Of a DNA stretch of 64,000 nt, positions 27,727 through 37,470 are shown one piece after another (the first letter of the stretch is position 1; every line of letters starts with the position of its first letter). Under the pieces are notes generated by a model. It did not search any database. It saw only the letters and a list, made by a program, of their open reading frames with translations, and was not told the origin of the DNA. Location: the NCBI GenBank assembly GCA_900755095.1, contig CAAEFE010000013.1, forward strand, positions 1 to 64,000. Direction: 5' to 3'. The position numbers and the translations under genes are program-made. The DNA is from an uncultured Bacteroides sp. (GTDB lineage: Bacteria > Bacteroidota > Bacteroidia > Bacteroidales > Bacteroidaceae).

Positions 27727-29097
27727 TCAAATTTGTGAAAAAGTAGTTGGCTCCATACCTTCTCCCGTAAATTTTATCCCGTTGCTCATTTCGGCTTCTT
27801 TCGCTTTCTTCAGCTGTTTCTCTTTTTTATAGCGCTGTATCAGGTAAATCATGGAGCAGGTGAAAGCAACCGTACAGATCAGTCCTACGTAACCGGATAA
27901 TATATTATAAAATTCCAACCAGTTTATGTCTACATGGGCAAATTCTTTGAACATCAAGACAAGTACAGTTCCCGTATATCCGATAAAATCAATGGTCACA
28001 ATGAAGAAACCGACATTTCCTTTTATCTTGAAACAAGCGATGAAGCGGTCGAAAAAAATGCTTTGAAAACAGAGGTAGGCAATATACAGACAGAGACTTT
28101 GGACAAACAGCCAGGTGATTGCATCCAATTGCAGAGAATCATAATTGAAAGATATAAAACTCATGGTGGCTGTCCCAAGTACGACCAATCCCAGCAGGGC
28201 AACCAAAACTTTTATGTTACTTTTCACAAAGACCATCGCTCCGAATAACGCCAGAATTATTAATGTAACGACTGTATCTACCTGCGCAAACATCCATGAG
28301 GACTGTCCGTTCATATCAATAATCTTCACCAGGAAATCTTCCTTAATATCTCTAAGCACTACCAACATTAGGTTAGCTACAAACAATAATACAAGAAATG
28401 GCATAAAGTCGATGAACAGTTCTTTCCGTTGCTTGCCATTCAGAGTTACACGACTACTCTTTTGTTCTATATCTTGTGCCGTAGGTTGTGGCAAACGGGT
28501 TAAGCTATATCCCAAAAGAGCCAATAAAGGAAGTGCAAAAGCACCGATAAGTGCCGGCATCCAAAATTCGCTGACGTTCAATGTATTCATAACGAACAAT
28601 CCGATGGATTTTGCCGTTCCCGAACTGATAACAATACTGATTCCTAAAAGACTGGCCAAAATATCCGTAGTGCGGCGACCTTCGATAAAACTGAAAATAA
28701 CTCCCCACATACAGCCCAATGACAATCCATTGAAGAACATGGCAAACATATTATAAGGAGTGGGAAGTGCTCCGAACGCAACCAATGACAATTCCGCTAC
28801 GGCAATGGAAACGAGTATAAACTTCAGGCGATTCTCTCTCTTCAATTCGGAAATCAACTTGATACCTATAAACTTGGCTATCAGATAACCTGCTATCTGA
28901 ATGATAGTAACCAGTACTTTATAATCAAAGCCGAATGCTTCTATCCCGTCAAAAGTAGCAGCTGTGAAAGGTTTGCGCAATGTATAAACCAGTGAGTAAG
29001 AAAGAAGGGCTGCTCCACCTGCCCATAGAATAAAGAGGAAATCGGCTAATCTTCTGTTTGAACTTTGTTTCGATATTGCTTCAGTAATCGTTTTCAT
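27727..29097 (-). CDS. DUF5690 family MFS-like inner-membrane transporter
   Basis: The product has 456 residues from the ATG at 29097 with about 12 hydrophobic segments (ILWAGGAALLSYSLVYTLRK, FMPFLVLLFVANLMLVVL, IKVLVALLGLVVLGTATMSF). The YSLVYTLRKPFTAATF opening resembles GlpT/UhpT-like organophosphate transporters, whose N-terminal helix also carries an R-K-pF motif. I recognise it as the Bacteroidetes DUF5690 group, substrate unknown. A TAnnTTTG element is present 25 bp upstream. Co-transcription with an OprP-like porin hints at a phosphorylated substrate. Confidence 0.8.
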   Translation of the reverse strand: MKTITEAISKQSSNRRLADFLFILWAGGAALLSYSLVYTLRKPFTAATFDGIEAFGFDYKVLVTIIQIAGYLIAKFIGIKLISELKRENRLKFILVSIAVAELSLVAFGALPTPYNMFAMFFNGLSLGCMWGVIFSFIEGRRTTDILASLLGISIVISSGTAKSIGLFVMNTLNVSEFWMPALIGAFALPLLALLGYSLTRLPQPTAQDIEQKSSRVTLNGKQRKELFIDFMPFLVLLFVANLMLVVLRDIKEDFLVKIIDMNGQSSWMFAQVDTVVTLIILALFGAMVFVKSNIKVLVALLGLVVLGTATMSFISFNYDSLQLDAITWLFVQSLCLYIAYLCFQSIFFDRFIACFKIKGNVGFFIVTIDFIGYTGTVLVLMFKEFAHVDINWLEFYNILSGYVGLICTVAFTCSMIYLIQRYKKEKQLKKAKEAEMSNGIKFTGEGMEPTTFSQI

Positions 29098-29121
29098 ACG
29101 TTTTCGTTTTAATTTCTGGAG

Positions 29122-29129
29122 CAAAAGTA
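29122..29129 (-). promoter_or_regulatory. -7 promoter element of the DUF5690-porin operon
   Basis: TACTTTTG on the minus strand matches TAnnTTTG, 25 bp before the ATG at 29097. No clear -33 element is seen. Confidence 0.45.
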
Positions 29130-29248
29130 GAGGAGAATAGCAAGGGAGAAAATGAATTCTAAAGATTCATTTTATTCATTATCAGGTAGAAATGGAAGTA
29201 ATATTAATGTAACGTTTATGTAACCGTAATTTCTTGGAAATGGAATAC

Positions 29249-29294
29249 AAAAAGGGTTGCACAATCACTAATCCGGTATTGCGCAACCCTTTTT
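29249..29294 (-). terminator. Intrinsic terminator of the barrel/OmpA-like operon
   Basis: AAAAAGGGTTGC (29249-29260) and GCAACCCTTTTT (29283-29294) form a 12-bp perfect stem. It lies 22 bp after the stop codon of the 29317-31683 gene and has A/T runs on both sides, so it could act in both directions. Confidence 0.8.
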
Positions 29295-29316
29295 ATTCGA
29301 TTTCTTATTTTTCTTC

Positions 29317-31683
29317 TTATTGGAAAGTAGGCATCTTGAATCTGTACAATAATCCACCTACCATGGAAGCTACGCGGTCAGGTCTTCCCTGTTCGGAGCC
29401 ATCGTATGTATCGGTACGGATACCGACTTTAGGTTCGGCATACAGATACAAAGAAGAAGCCACTTTCAGCTTTACCTGCACACCGGCATCCAGTCCCGGC
29501 ACTGCTCGGAACTTACCGTAACGGCGTACCAGTCCGGCCGTAACTCCCACAAAAGGAACAACATCTATCACATGGTCGGGGCTGTATCCTTTTGCCAATG
29601 TGGCCAGACTCATCATATAATCCATACCCAAACCGGCATAATGAAGATTCATCTTCGACGACGTTTTGGCCTTGTACATAATTGTTCCATTTACCCGCCA
29701 TGCAGATAACGGAGTGTACCATTTACCTATGCTTCCTTTTGCTTCTACACCTGCATTCTTCACCAAATCTTTGTTGGCTACGAGCAAGCTACCCAATCCA
29801 AGTGCACCGGAGATGAAGTAACGCTTGTCATCCTGACCAAACACGCTGCGATTGGCTGCTTTTGAATAAGGAACAAAGCGATAGTGGAAACCTGCATTGA
29901 CTCCTACCATTACGTCTTTCTGCATAAAGCCCAGATTACCTTCAATGAATTTATCTCCATACAAGCGAATCTGCGGTTCAATGTACAAACCGAGAAAATC
30001 ATTCACATGCCATAATCCCTGTATGCCTGCATTAATACCCGGTTGGAACTTATGGTCTGATTTGGAAGTATAAGCAAGGTTGACACCTACCGAACCTATT
30101 AAATCAAAGATACGATCGGGATTATATCCACTCATGGTAGACGTTATGTTCCACAAGTAATCAAGACCACCACTGACGCTGGCATGTCTAAGTTTGCCCG
30201 CTTTAACACTTCCCGGAACTACATAGTTCGTAAAGAATCCACCCGTACCCACCAGGCGCAAACCGGAATAAGGGCTCAACCACTTACCGATAGAGACAGA
30301 AGCCTGCGGACCTAAAGAACCAAGGTTTTCAAGATTCGTCTTATTCAGGAACATTTGCACACCGATTCCCGAAGTCATAAACAGATTGTCTGCGATGTGA
30401 TTGCTTGAGAATCCGTTCTTCGGACGTGCCGCACGGTCAATCGTATGATAAGTCAAACCAAAATTCAACTCTCCGAGCTGATCCGTATTGCCACCTACTC
30501 CGCGACCTCCTGCATATCTCTTATTATACACATTGAGGCGAGGTTCTATAAATAAATCCACAGAACGGTTGATACGGAAACTTCCTTGCACACCGACTCC
30601 TATTCCCGGAGCATACTTGGCGGTTTTATCCACTCCTTTCGTACCTGCCAGGTTAACTCCGGCAATACCGATCAGACTAAATATTCTGTCTTCATCATAT
30701 CCCCAAAGAACATTATTGATATTCAACAGATAGTCCGCATGCAGATCGACATGTTTAAAGTAGCCGCTTGCACTGCCCGAAGGGGTGTCTGAAAGTCCAA
30801 CCGTCCCGGACAAACGCAGACCGGAAGAAGGACTGAACCATTTACCGATTCCGGCAGAGAACTGGGGACCTAATCCTTTAATCGTATTCTTGATTCCCGG
30901 AACTTTCAGTGTACTGATACCACCGGATAAAGAGATAAACATATGATTCAGGAAGGAACTTTTATCGAAATCATCGAAATGAATCTTAGTTCCCATCGGA
31001 GCAGCAGGCATATAGGTCAGACCTACCAGAACCGAACCAGCCATTTTATAGTTTCTCCAACTTTCCGTATACGCAAAACCGTCATTATACCATCCGATCC
31101 GCGGTTCTACAAACAAATCCAATGTAGAAGAAAGACGTACATTTCCCTGTAAACCGAGATGAGCGCCGTAATAAAGCTGACCGCCGCCTTTCAAATCCGG
31201 ATACTTTTCGGAACGATCGCTATTGTCGCCCACCTTAGAATAACCGGCTTCTATACCTGCAATCCCTACTAACTCAAAACAACGGTTTGCATTGTATCCG
31301 TATGCCAGGGAGGACATATTCAACAGATAGTCCAGGCTGCCGCCACCCATTTTTATTTTAGAATCGTAGATACTCGACGGCAGATAACCTAAATTCACCC
31401 CTATCCGAAGTCCATGAACCGGAGTAATCCACTTTCCCATAAAGAGATGGGCGGTCATTCCCATTCCATCCTGACTATCTCCACTTGTTAACAAGCTGTA
31501 TGGCCCTATTCCGGCAGAGAAAAAGAGATGTTCATTGAATTTATTGCTCTCGAACTTTTCATTTGCAGGCCGTTTCTGTAACATATATTGCAATGCACCA
31601 TAATCCTGTGCCTGTAAGGTAACAGCAAGCATCAGGAAGATTGCCACTGCTACATATTTATTGTTGATTCTGAAGATATTCAT
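29317..31683 (-). CDS. Outer-membrane protein made of four tandem beta-barrel-like modules
   Basis: The 788-residue product has a signal peptide (cut near LQAQ) and four repeats of about 185 residues. Each runs from an FxSxGxG strand through GKWxxPxxGLRxxGTxG, a DYLLNI-type strand and GYxxDRxFxLIGxxGV to VDLFIEPRxxxY. Examples of the second landmark are GKWITPVHGLRIGVNLGYL, GKWFSPSSGLRLSGTVGL, GKWLSPYSGLRLVGTGGF and GKWYTPLSAWRVNGTIMY. Each module looks like an 8-stranded OmpA-type barrel. It is the last gene of a three-gene operon with the OmpA-like/TPR and DUF3575 genes. Function unknown; a structural or scaffold role in the outer membrane is a guess. Confidence 0.75.
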   Translation of the reverse strand: MNIFRINNKYVAVAIFLMLAVTLQAQDYGALQYMLQKRPANEKFESNKFNEHLFFSAGIGPYSLLTSGDSQDGMGMTAHLFMGKWITPVHGLRIGVNLGYLPSSIYDSKIKMGGGSLDYLLNMSSLAYGYNANRCFELVGIAGIEAGYSKVGDNSDRSEKYPDLKGGGQLYYGAHLGLQGNVRLSSTLDLFVEPRIGWYNDGFAYTESWRNYKMAGSVLVGLTYMPAAPMGTKIHFDDFDKSSFLNHMFISLSGGISTLKVPGIKNTIKGLGPQFSAGIGKWFSPSSGLRLSGTVGLSDTPSGSASGYFKHVDLHADYLLNINNVLWGYDEDRIFSLIGIAGVNLAGTKGVDKTAKYAPGIGVGVQGSFRINRSVDLFIEPRLNVYNKRYAGGRGVGGNTDQLGELNFGLTYHTIDRAARPKNGFSSNHIADNLFMTSGIGVQMFLNKTNLENLGSLGPQASVSIGKWLSPYSGLRLVGTGGFFTNYVVPGSVKAGKLRHASVSGGLDYLWNITSTMSGYNPDRIFDLIGSVGVNLAYTSKSDHKFQPGINAGIQGLWHVNDFLGLYIEPQIRLYGDKFIEGNLGFMQKDVMVGVNAGFHYRFVPYSKAANRSVFGQDDKRYFISGALGLGSLLVANKDLVKNAGVEAKGSIGKWYTPLSAWRVNGTIMYKAKTSSKMNLHYAGLGMDYMMSLATLAKGYSPDHVIDVVPFVGVTAGLVRRYGKFRAVPGLDAGVQVKLKVASSLYLYAEPKVGIRTDTYDGSEQGRPDRVASMVGGLLYRFKMPTFQ

Positions 31684-31707
31684 CGTTTACTCTTGTTGTA
31701 TATATCA

Positions 31708-33741
31708 TTATTTAATTTTCTGCTCTTCCGGCAGCAAGTCAATAATATCACCGTCCACCTTCGCTACTTCCAATAAGGAAGGATCAAGTTCAAGGGCCTT
31801 CTCAATGCTCATAATCGCATCACCTATTTTCTCCAGGCGGTTGGCGGCAATCGCTTTTATATAATATTCGCGGGCGGTCTCTACATCCATGGTAGAAATC
31901 TTATCCCATGCTTCCTGATTCTTCTTCATTGCCAGCAGCATCACCACCTCATTGAAAGGGCTGGTAGCCGCCACCTTTTCGAAAGCATCATTATAATAAC
32001 CGGCCAATGCCTGAACAATGGCCTGCAAATCTTCAGAAACCGCTTCTTCGGGAACCAAGGTCAAGACTGAATCTGCTTTTGTATATTTCCCTTCATGCAG
32101 CAAGGCAATAGCCTGATTGGACAATAACTCCGCCGGTGCCGATTTACTGACAAACGGTTCGAGAATACGTGAATCCGGAGTATCTTTCTGTATCGTTGCC
32201 ACTGCCAGTTCATTGGCTGCATACGTAAAGTTATCATAAAGTTCAAGAGCTTCCCTGCAATACTTTTCCCTTTCGTCGGGAGTTTTTGCTGTCGTAATCA
32301 TACGGTAATATTCGAAACGGGTCAGTTGCTTCGGATTCTTTCTGTAAAGTTCTCTAATCTCGTCGTCCGTCAAAGAACGGAAGATTGAATAACCATAGGT
32401 ATATTGCACCTTTCTCAATTTAGGCAGATAAGTAGCCGCAAGTTCCTTGTAGAAAGGTTTCGATTTCAAGACCCCATTCAACCGGTAAGGAGTAGCTGCA
32501 TATTGTTTGATTAAGTCCTCTACTTCTTTAGCCAGTTCCGGCTTGGAGTTTTTTTTCAGCAATTCAGCTACCTCCTTCCAGGAGGCAACCGATGCATCCG
32601 ATTTCACCTCCAACAGTTTACGTGTTTCCGGGTCCAGTTGTGCCAGTATACGTTCCAGGGCCTTATCCGTACGCAATTTTGCCAGACGAAGATTCGTCGC
32701 GTAAGAACCGTCCGGCGAAGCTACCCCCGTAATATGAAAACTCTTCAAAGAGGCATCCGGGTTCGTCTCAATACCACGCAATTCCTGGTTCAACCGGTTC
32801 AGTTCCACCTGATTCTGTGGATTCTTATCATCCAGGTCGGCTTTACCTACCAGGAAGGTTAAGTTTACCTCACCTTTCGTATCCCGCAATTGCATCACGG
32901 GTTTCGGAAGATATTTCTCGTCCGTCAGGCTGAAAGCGGAGAATTTATACTCCAAGAAACGAAGCGGGTTGACCGTTCCGCGTGCAATGGAGAAAGAGTC
33001 ACGATAAATGATATTCCGGTAATTCTCCATCGCCAGATGCACATCTGCACGGTAGTCATGTTGCAGATATTCTATATAGATAGAATCATGGTAAGCAATA
33101 ATATCCCCCTTGCGCGAAGAAGTAGTTTTCACACGGATATAATCGTGCAAAGGATCTTTATCCATATCATAATCGTACATTCGATTTTGCGTTGTATTAT
33201 AAGTATCCCCGTCGAATACAACAGGACGCATCAACAGACGCTTTTTCAGTGTCACATCATAAATGGAAGGCTGCAATACCAAGCGACGATGTGAGTTAAA
33301 CATCTCCTTAGGCACCGGGACACGAGTTTTCAGATGGAAATAATTACCTTTGATTTCGATGTCCGTAGGTTCCGGAATCACTTTGTCCTTCACTTTGGAA
33401 GTAATTGTAACTTCGTCCAGTTCGATGACGGCATCTTTCAATACTACATTCAGAATCTGCTTTCCTGCCACCTTCACTGTTTTGTCTTCATAACCGACAC
33501 ATGTAAACTTCAACGAGCCGTTTTTCTCAACCAAGACACTGTAACGGCCATCCTCGTCGGACATTTCTATACGTTCGTCATTGACCGGATTCAACACATT
33601 TACATTCGGAACACTTTTTCCCTGCGGGTTTGTGATATGCCCCTGCACGCGGATCCGTTGGGCGGATACATTCATACCGACGAACATCATCGCCACGAGA
33701 AGTATACCTGTTAATCTATCACGTTTCAAATTGATTTTCAT
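31708..33741 (-). CDS. Periplasmic/envelope protein: carboxypeptidase-like domain, OmpA-like domain and helical repeats
   Basis: The 677-residue product has a signal peptide (MFVGMNVSAQ), a CarboxypepD_reg-like Ig domain (GHITNPQGKSVPNVNVLNP, about 33-115), a middle beta-rich domain, an OmpA/MotB-like segment (FHITGVASPDGSYATNLRLA, about 345-390) and C-terminal TPR-like helices (SIEKALELDPSLLEVAKVDG). OmpA-like domains bind peptidoglycan. It lies 26 bp downstream of the DUF3575 gene. The same three-part layout is known beside Mfa/Fim fimbriae loci, but no fimbrillin gene is present here. Confidence 0.7.
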   Translation of the reverse strand: MKINLKRDRLTGILLVAMMFVGMNVSAQRIRVQGHITNPQGKSVPNVNVLNPVNDERIEMSDEDGRYSVLVEKNGSLKFTCVGYEDKTVKVAGKQILNVVLKDAVIELDEVTITSKVKDKVIPEPTDIEIKGNYFHLKTRVPVPKEMFNSHRRLVLQPSIYDVTLKKRLLMRPVVFDGDTYNTTQNRMYDYDMDKDPLHDYIRVKTTSSRKGDIIAYHDSIYIEYLQHDYRADVHLAMENYRNIIYRDSFSIARGTVNPLRFLEYKFSAFSLTDEKYLPKPVMQLRDTKGEVNLTFLVGKADLDDKNPQNQVELNRLNQELRGIETNPDASLKSFHITGVASPDGSYATNLRLAKLRTDKALERILAQLDPETRKLLEVKSDASVASWKEVAELLKKNSKPELAKEVEDLIKQYAATPYRLNGVLKSKPFYKELAATYLPKLRKVQYTYGYSIFRSLTDDEIRELYRKNPKQLTRFEYYRMITTAKTPDEREKYCREALELYDNFTYAANELAVATIQKDTPDSRILEPFVSKSAPAELLSNQAIALLHEGKYTKADSVLTLVPEEAVSEDLQAIVQALAGYYNDAFEKVAATSPFNEVVMLLAMKKNQEAWDKISTMDVETAREYYIKAIAANRLEKIGDAIMSIEKALELDPSLLEVAKVDGDIIDLLPEEQKIK

Positions 33742-33767
33742 TCTCTTTTCTGACTAGCTAATGTTCG

Positions 33768-34328
33768 TTATCGAATAATATAAACAAAGGATACCCCCAG
33801 TTTGACAGGTGCAATGGTGGTCTTACTATCGTTGACCGCACCCGGTTTCGGAGTACCCTTATCATACTTAAACTGACGGTAGCGCAACACACCCACTCCG
33901 GCAGTTGCTTCGATGTTCCAATGATCGCCCAGCACCCATGCGTATCCATAGGTCAAACCAGCGGCGTATGCATCGCCTTTGTGATGCACATCTTTTACCA
34001 TCATATCAAAATTATTCACGAAAGCGGTGATTCCAAGAAAATGACTCACCATCGGACGATTTAGCCAGTAACGAACTTCAGGCTGAAAATGCGTGAAAGT
34101 CGTTTTAAAGTTGTCTGTACTGATTGGGTTCGCAGCAATCCCCATGTTCAAGGAGACATGACTACCCAATACAAATTCTGCTTCTACATTCGGACTGGCG
34201 GTCAGCCAACCCAATGCATTTGTCTTTACAGCCACCCGTTGTGCGTGCACATGTACACCACAACATAATAACAGAAATGATAACGCAGCTATTACCCTGC
34301 GACCATTTCTCATCACATATACCATCAT
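33768..34328 (-). CDS. DUF3575 family outer-membrane-associated protein
   Basis: The 186-residue product has a signal peptide (CCGVHVHAQR) and a small beta-barrel-like body beginning VAVKTNALGWLTASPNVEAEF, the DUF3575 signature, with FQPEVRYWLNRP and GLTYGYAWVLGDHWNIEATAG strands. In Bacteroidales these occur in operons for cell-surface assembly. It is the first gene of the operon with the OmpA-like and barrel-repeat genes. Start alternatives are Met1, Met2 and Met6 (34313). Confidence 0.75.
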   Translation of the reverse strand: MMVYVMRNGRRVIAALSFLLLCCGVHVHAQRVAVKTNALGWLTASPNVEAEFVLGSHVSLNMGIAANPISTDNFKTTFTHFQPEVRYWLNRPMVSHFLGITAFVNNFDMMVKDVHHKGDAYAAGLTYGYAWVLGDHWNIEATAGVGVLRYRQFKYDKGTPKPGAVNDSKTTIAPVKLGVSFVYIIR

Positions 34329-34376
34329 TTATTTCCCACTAAATATTTCCCACTAAATATTTACCCACAAAAAAAG

Positions 34377-34416
34377 GGCTTACTGTCCATTTTATATACT
34401 ACTTGGACAGAAAGCC
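34377..34416 (-). promoter_or_regulatory. Hairpin at the predicted 5' end of the DUF3575 operon mRNA
   Basis: GGCTT-A-CTGTCC and GGACAG-A-AAGCC pair with a single A/A mismatch around a 16-nt loop. A minus-strand TAATTTTG (34418-34425) just upstream fits the -7 element, so the stem would lie at or near the very start of the transcript and could protect it or regulate it. An ATTTCCCACTAAAT direct repeat follows at 34329-34358. Nothing else is visible in the gap. Confidence 0.4.
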
Positions 34417-34554
34417 ACAAAATTAGAAAAAATATAGTATTAAAAACGTTTAAACACGCTTTTTTTGTTTTTTATTGCAACAATTTCCATCTTAGGCCAT
34501 AATATACCATACTACGGATAAGATATACAATTTTTCTTTATTACCAATGAAACA

Positions 34555-37308
34555 TCAGATACGCAACAACATAGGCTCCGACGAAGCATCGGATTTTATC
34601 TTCTTATCGCCGATAACAACCGTACAGGGAGCAGAAGAAATAATATACCATTTCCCTTCTTTCTTTTCGAGCAATACATTAGCGGCATTGTCGGTCTGAA
34701 TCATTACCCCGGGTGCAACCAATTGGGTCCCATTCCCTAAAAACAACGTCCGGTTTCCTGCATATTCATTGCTGATAACAGCATAATCCGCTTTCACTTT
34801 CATTCCTTGATAAATAGCGGTTTGTGCAGCATCAGATAGAGAGAAGATATGATCTATACGTCCGTTTTTGCTTTTCACACAGATACCGGCAAAGTCTTCC
34901 AAACCTGCTCCTTCTGCATCAAAGTAAGAGACGGACTGAATAGCAGACGGTTCCTTTTTCGTACTCGGTTCATATATCGAGACAAAAGGACGATTCCAAG
35001 CTTCTCCATGCTGACGGGCAACAAATGTCAGCGTCGGCTGCTCCTTTATATTATAGGGCATATTCGGTGTACGGCTTAGCCCTTCGGTCATTGGCGCCAA
35101 AGCCGTAAAGACTTCACGATCCGGTTCGCCTTTCATCCAAAGATTCATGTATATATCATCGCCGTCCTTATCTTTCATATCTATGGTGAAAGTTGCCTTG
35201 ACATCCTTAGCGGTTGCAGCCACTTTCTTATCATATAAATAGGAATAAGCGTAAAGATGTGCGCCTGCAAAGGCGAGTTCTTCCGTAGGCTGGAGATTCA
35301 GGTCGCTGCCATCTGCTGCCGTCAATGTCAAAGTCTGCCCAAGGTTGTGATAGAAGTAATCGTGCATCTTATCGCCTCCTTTCTCTTTCCGGCTGCGGAA
35401 TACATCGACATAATACCCCGTCTCCGCCCCAGTAGTGACAATACTCATCATACGGGTCTGATCCGCCCTGCTTTCCGGTTCACGGAAATAAAGGTTACTG
35501 TAAGTAACGGACGTAAATGCTTTGCCCGGTTCCGCTGATGCCGGGAAACAGGAAAGCAAATCAAAAGAATGGTTACTTTTCATCACCGGATAGCTCGATA
35601 TTCCATCCACACAAACTGTATTATGACTGGGGAATTGAGAATAATATTCCGCATAATCCAGTCCGCTGTACAAGAAAAGCCCGATACCTGCATCCGGACC
35701 CAATACGTATCCTTTTCCGTAAAGTTCCATCGAAATGCCGTTAGCGTGCATGTGATTACCTTCACTGCCATTCAACGAAATCATCAAACTGTTGCGCGGA
35801 TGCATACCGTTACGCTGTACCAGCCATGACACATTGGGAGCATAAAACAAAGGAGAAACATAATCTTCTATCTTTCCCGGCTGCACTTTGGGATTTAGCG
35901 TCAGCGGTTTATCTTCAAAGAAAGAATTGACAGATACACGCACATTCTTCTTTTCTGTTTTATCATTTCCCAAATCCGGGTTCAGGCATTTCAATAAAGC
36001 CGTGAAATAGTTTTCCTGTTCTTTCTTCCCGTTCGCCTGTGCATTCTGTATCATACGGATAAAGAAATTCGTACTCAAATATCCCGGATGCGTATCTCCA
36101 AAGCCACAAATCATACGGTTGGGAAACAGATATTGGGGAGTGGTTGCTACCGCTTTCGACAATACAGGCATTGCTTTCACCAAATCATATTGCAGATTCG
36201 TATCAAACTGATTCACGAAATTGGCATAATCATTGATTACCACACTGCTATATCCCGGACATTCTGCCCAAATTCCCGTATTTATATCGAAACCATAATC
36301 TGCCAATTGCGTCAGACTCCATTGGCGGATGCTGGAACGGTTCATCACATAGTCGATATAATATTCACGTCCTTTTCCGTCGGCATATTCTTTATTGTCT
36401 TCCAATACCAATCCGACATTCATAATAAACCGTGCCTGTAGCAAATTCCAGTTGTTATGAGGTACACCGTTCGCTATGATATTATCCGCCCATTTCTTAA
36501 AAGCTCCGGCGTAGATTTCCATTTTATCCGGGTAATTGGCCTTTAGATAATTATATAGAAAATCGTATAAAGGGACAGCGATATGGAGTGCGTCTTCATG
36601 GATGACTTCGAAAGAAGTCAATCCTACCAATGTTTGCTGATGGCCGTGATTCAGGTCGATGGGCACGTTTCTATAATAAATACCTGTCATATATGTATCA
36701 AAGACCCCTGCGGCAAGTTTAGCGAATTTCTCTTCATCCGTCATCCAATAAAGGAAAGCGGCATCACGGGCAATTCCCAGGATTTCGCAGTTCAGGCTTT
36801 CAATATTCCGGCCTGTTTTGGATGGGTGTACACTCTCCATAGGACGGTCGGGAAGTGCATTATTGCAGAAAGTGACATTCCCGTCCTCATCATCATAAGG
36901 AACGACATCCGCCAATTTGGGACGGCCGTGGGTAGCAGCTGTGCCACGGGTTCCCGTGTAGCGCACAGTGGGATAAGGAGCTCTTTCACCACCTGCATGG
37001 TCGAACGTTTCACCTTTCACATATACTTCCGTGGCATGAGACTTCCAGTACATTGCCAAACGAGACAGCAACCACGCCGGTTGAGCATCCGTCAGGTTCG
37101 TATATACTTCCGTCCGTTCCTTCAATTTATTGAAAACATCTTTCGCCCATTCTTCTTTTTTAATCAGCTTCCATGTTTCCTGCTTTCCCGCCGGAGTAGT
37201 CAGTACCCGCGGATGTGTCTGCGGCATCTTTTCCGGCAAAGGAATCTCTTGTCCGGATGCAATGTTCAGAAAAGATAGAAAACATAGTCCAAATAAAATT
37301 CGTCTCAT
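34555..37308 (-). CDS. Heparinase II/III-like polysaccharide lyase
   Basis: The 917-residue product has a signal peptide (cut near ASGQ), an N-terminal alpha/alpha toroid (about 60-430; GVPHNNWNLLQARFIMNVG, WAECPGYSSVVINDYANF) and a heparinase II/III-type beta-sandwich beginning near GNHMHANGISMELYGKG, where the His residues are the usual metal/catalytic site. Related lyases act on glycosaminoglycans, alginate or other uronans. It stands alone between two unrelated transcription units, so its substrate is open, although the uronan PUL lies about 8 kb away. Confidence 0.8.
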   Translation of the reverse strand: MRRILFGLCFLSFLNIASGQEIPLPEKMPQTHPRVLTTPAGKQETWKLIKKEEWAKDVFNKLKERTEVYTNLTDAQPAWLLSRLAMYWKSHATEVYVKGETFDHAGGERAPYPTVRYTGTRGTAATHGRPKLADVVPYDDEDGNVTFCNNALPDRPMESVHPSKTGRNIESLNCEILGIARDAAFLYWMTDEEKFAKLAAGVFDTYMTGIYYRNVPIDLNHGHQQTLVGLTSFEVIHEDALHIAVPLYDFLYNYLKANYPDKMEIYAGAFKKWADNIIANGVPHNNWNLLQARFIMNVGLVLEDNKEYADGKGREYYIDYVMNRSSIRQWSLTQLADYGFDINTGIWAECPGYSSVVINDYANFVNQFDTNLQYDLVKAMPVLSKAVATTPQYLFPNRMICGFGDTHPGYLSTNFFIRMIQNAQANGKKEQENYFTALLKCLNPDLGNDKTEKKNVRVSVNSFFEDKPLTLNPKVQPGKIEDYVSPLFYAPNVSWLVQRNGMHPRNSLMISLNGSEGNHMHANGISMELYGKGYVLGPDAGIGLFLYSGLDYAEYYSQFPSHNTVCVDGISSYPVMKSNHSFDLLSCFPASAEPGKAFTSVTYSNLYFREPESRADQTRMMSIVTTGAETGYYVDVFRSRKEKGGDKMHDYFYHNLGQTLTLTAADGSDLNLQPTEELAFAGAHLYAYSYLYDKKVAATAKDVKATFTIDMKDKDGDDIYMNLWMKGEPDREVFTALAPMTEGLSRTPNMPYNIKEQPTLTFVARQHGEAWNRPFVSIYEPSTKKEPSAIQSVSYFDAEGAGLEDFAGICVKSKNGRIDHIFSLSDAAQTAIYQGMKVKADYAVISNEYAGNRTLFLGNGTQLVAPGVMIQTDNAANVLLEKKEGKWYIISSAPCTVVIGDKKIKSDASSEPMLLRI

Positions 37309-37433
37309 ACTTCAGTTATATTTTTTAGGTTTGATACCTATTAAATACGAAGATAGAGATTTATTTACCTAAATCCTCCGTCAAAGAACAATTTTATTTG
37401 TACGAGACTACGCTGTTATTTCAAACAAAGAAT

Positions 37434-37441
37434 TATATTTG
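37434..37441 (+). promoter_or_regulatory. -7 promoter element of the hydrogenase operon
   Basis: TATATTTG matches TAnnTTTG exactly, about 30 bp before the hydB ATG at 37471. No TTTG is found at the ideal -33 distance. Confidence 0.5.
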
Positions 37442-37470
37442 CAAAAAACCGACTAACAATTCTGATACTT

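Noticed and set aside
29317..34328. Mfa/Fim fimbriae locus
   Set aside because: DUF3575 and OmpA-like genes fit, but no fimbrillin or minor-pilin lipoprotein gene is present.
36583..37278. 231-codon plus-strand frame opposite the heparinase-like gene
   Set aside because: Shadow of the minus-strand lyase gene; no domain or ribosome-binding site.
34555..37308. Member of the uronan PUL
   Set aside because: It is separated by two unrelated operons and terminators, so I keep it as a separate unit despite a possible substrate link.
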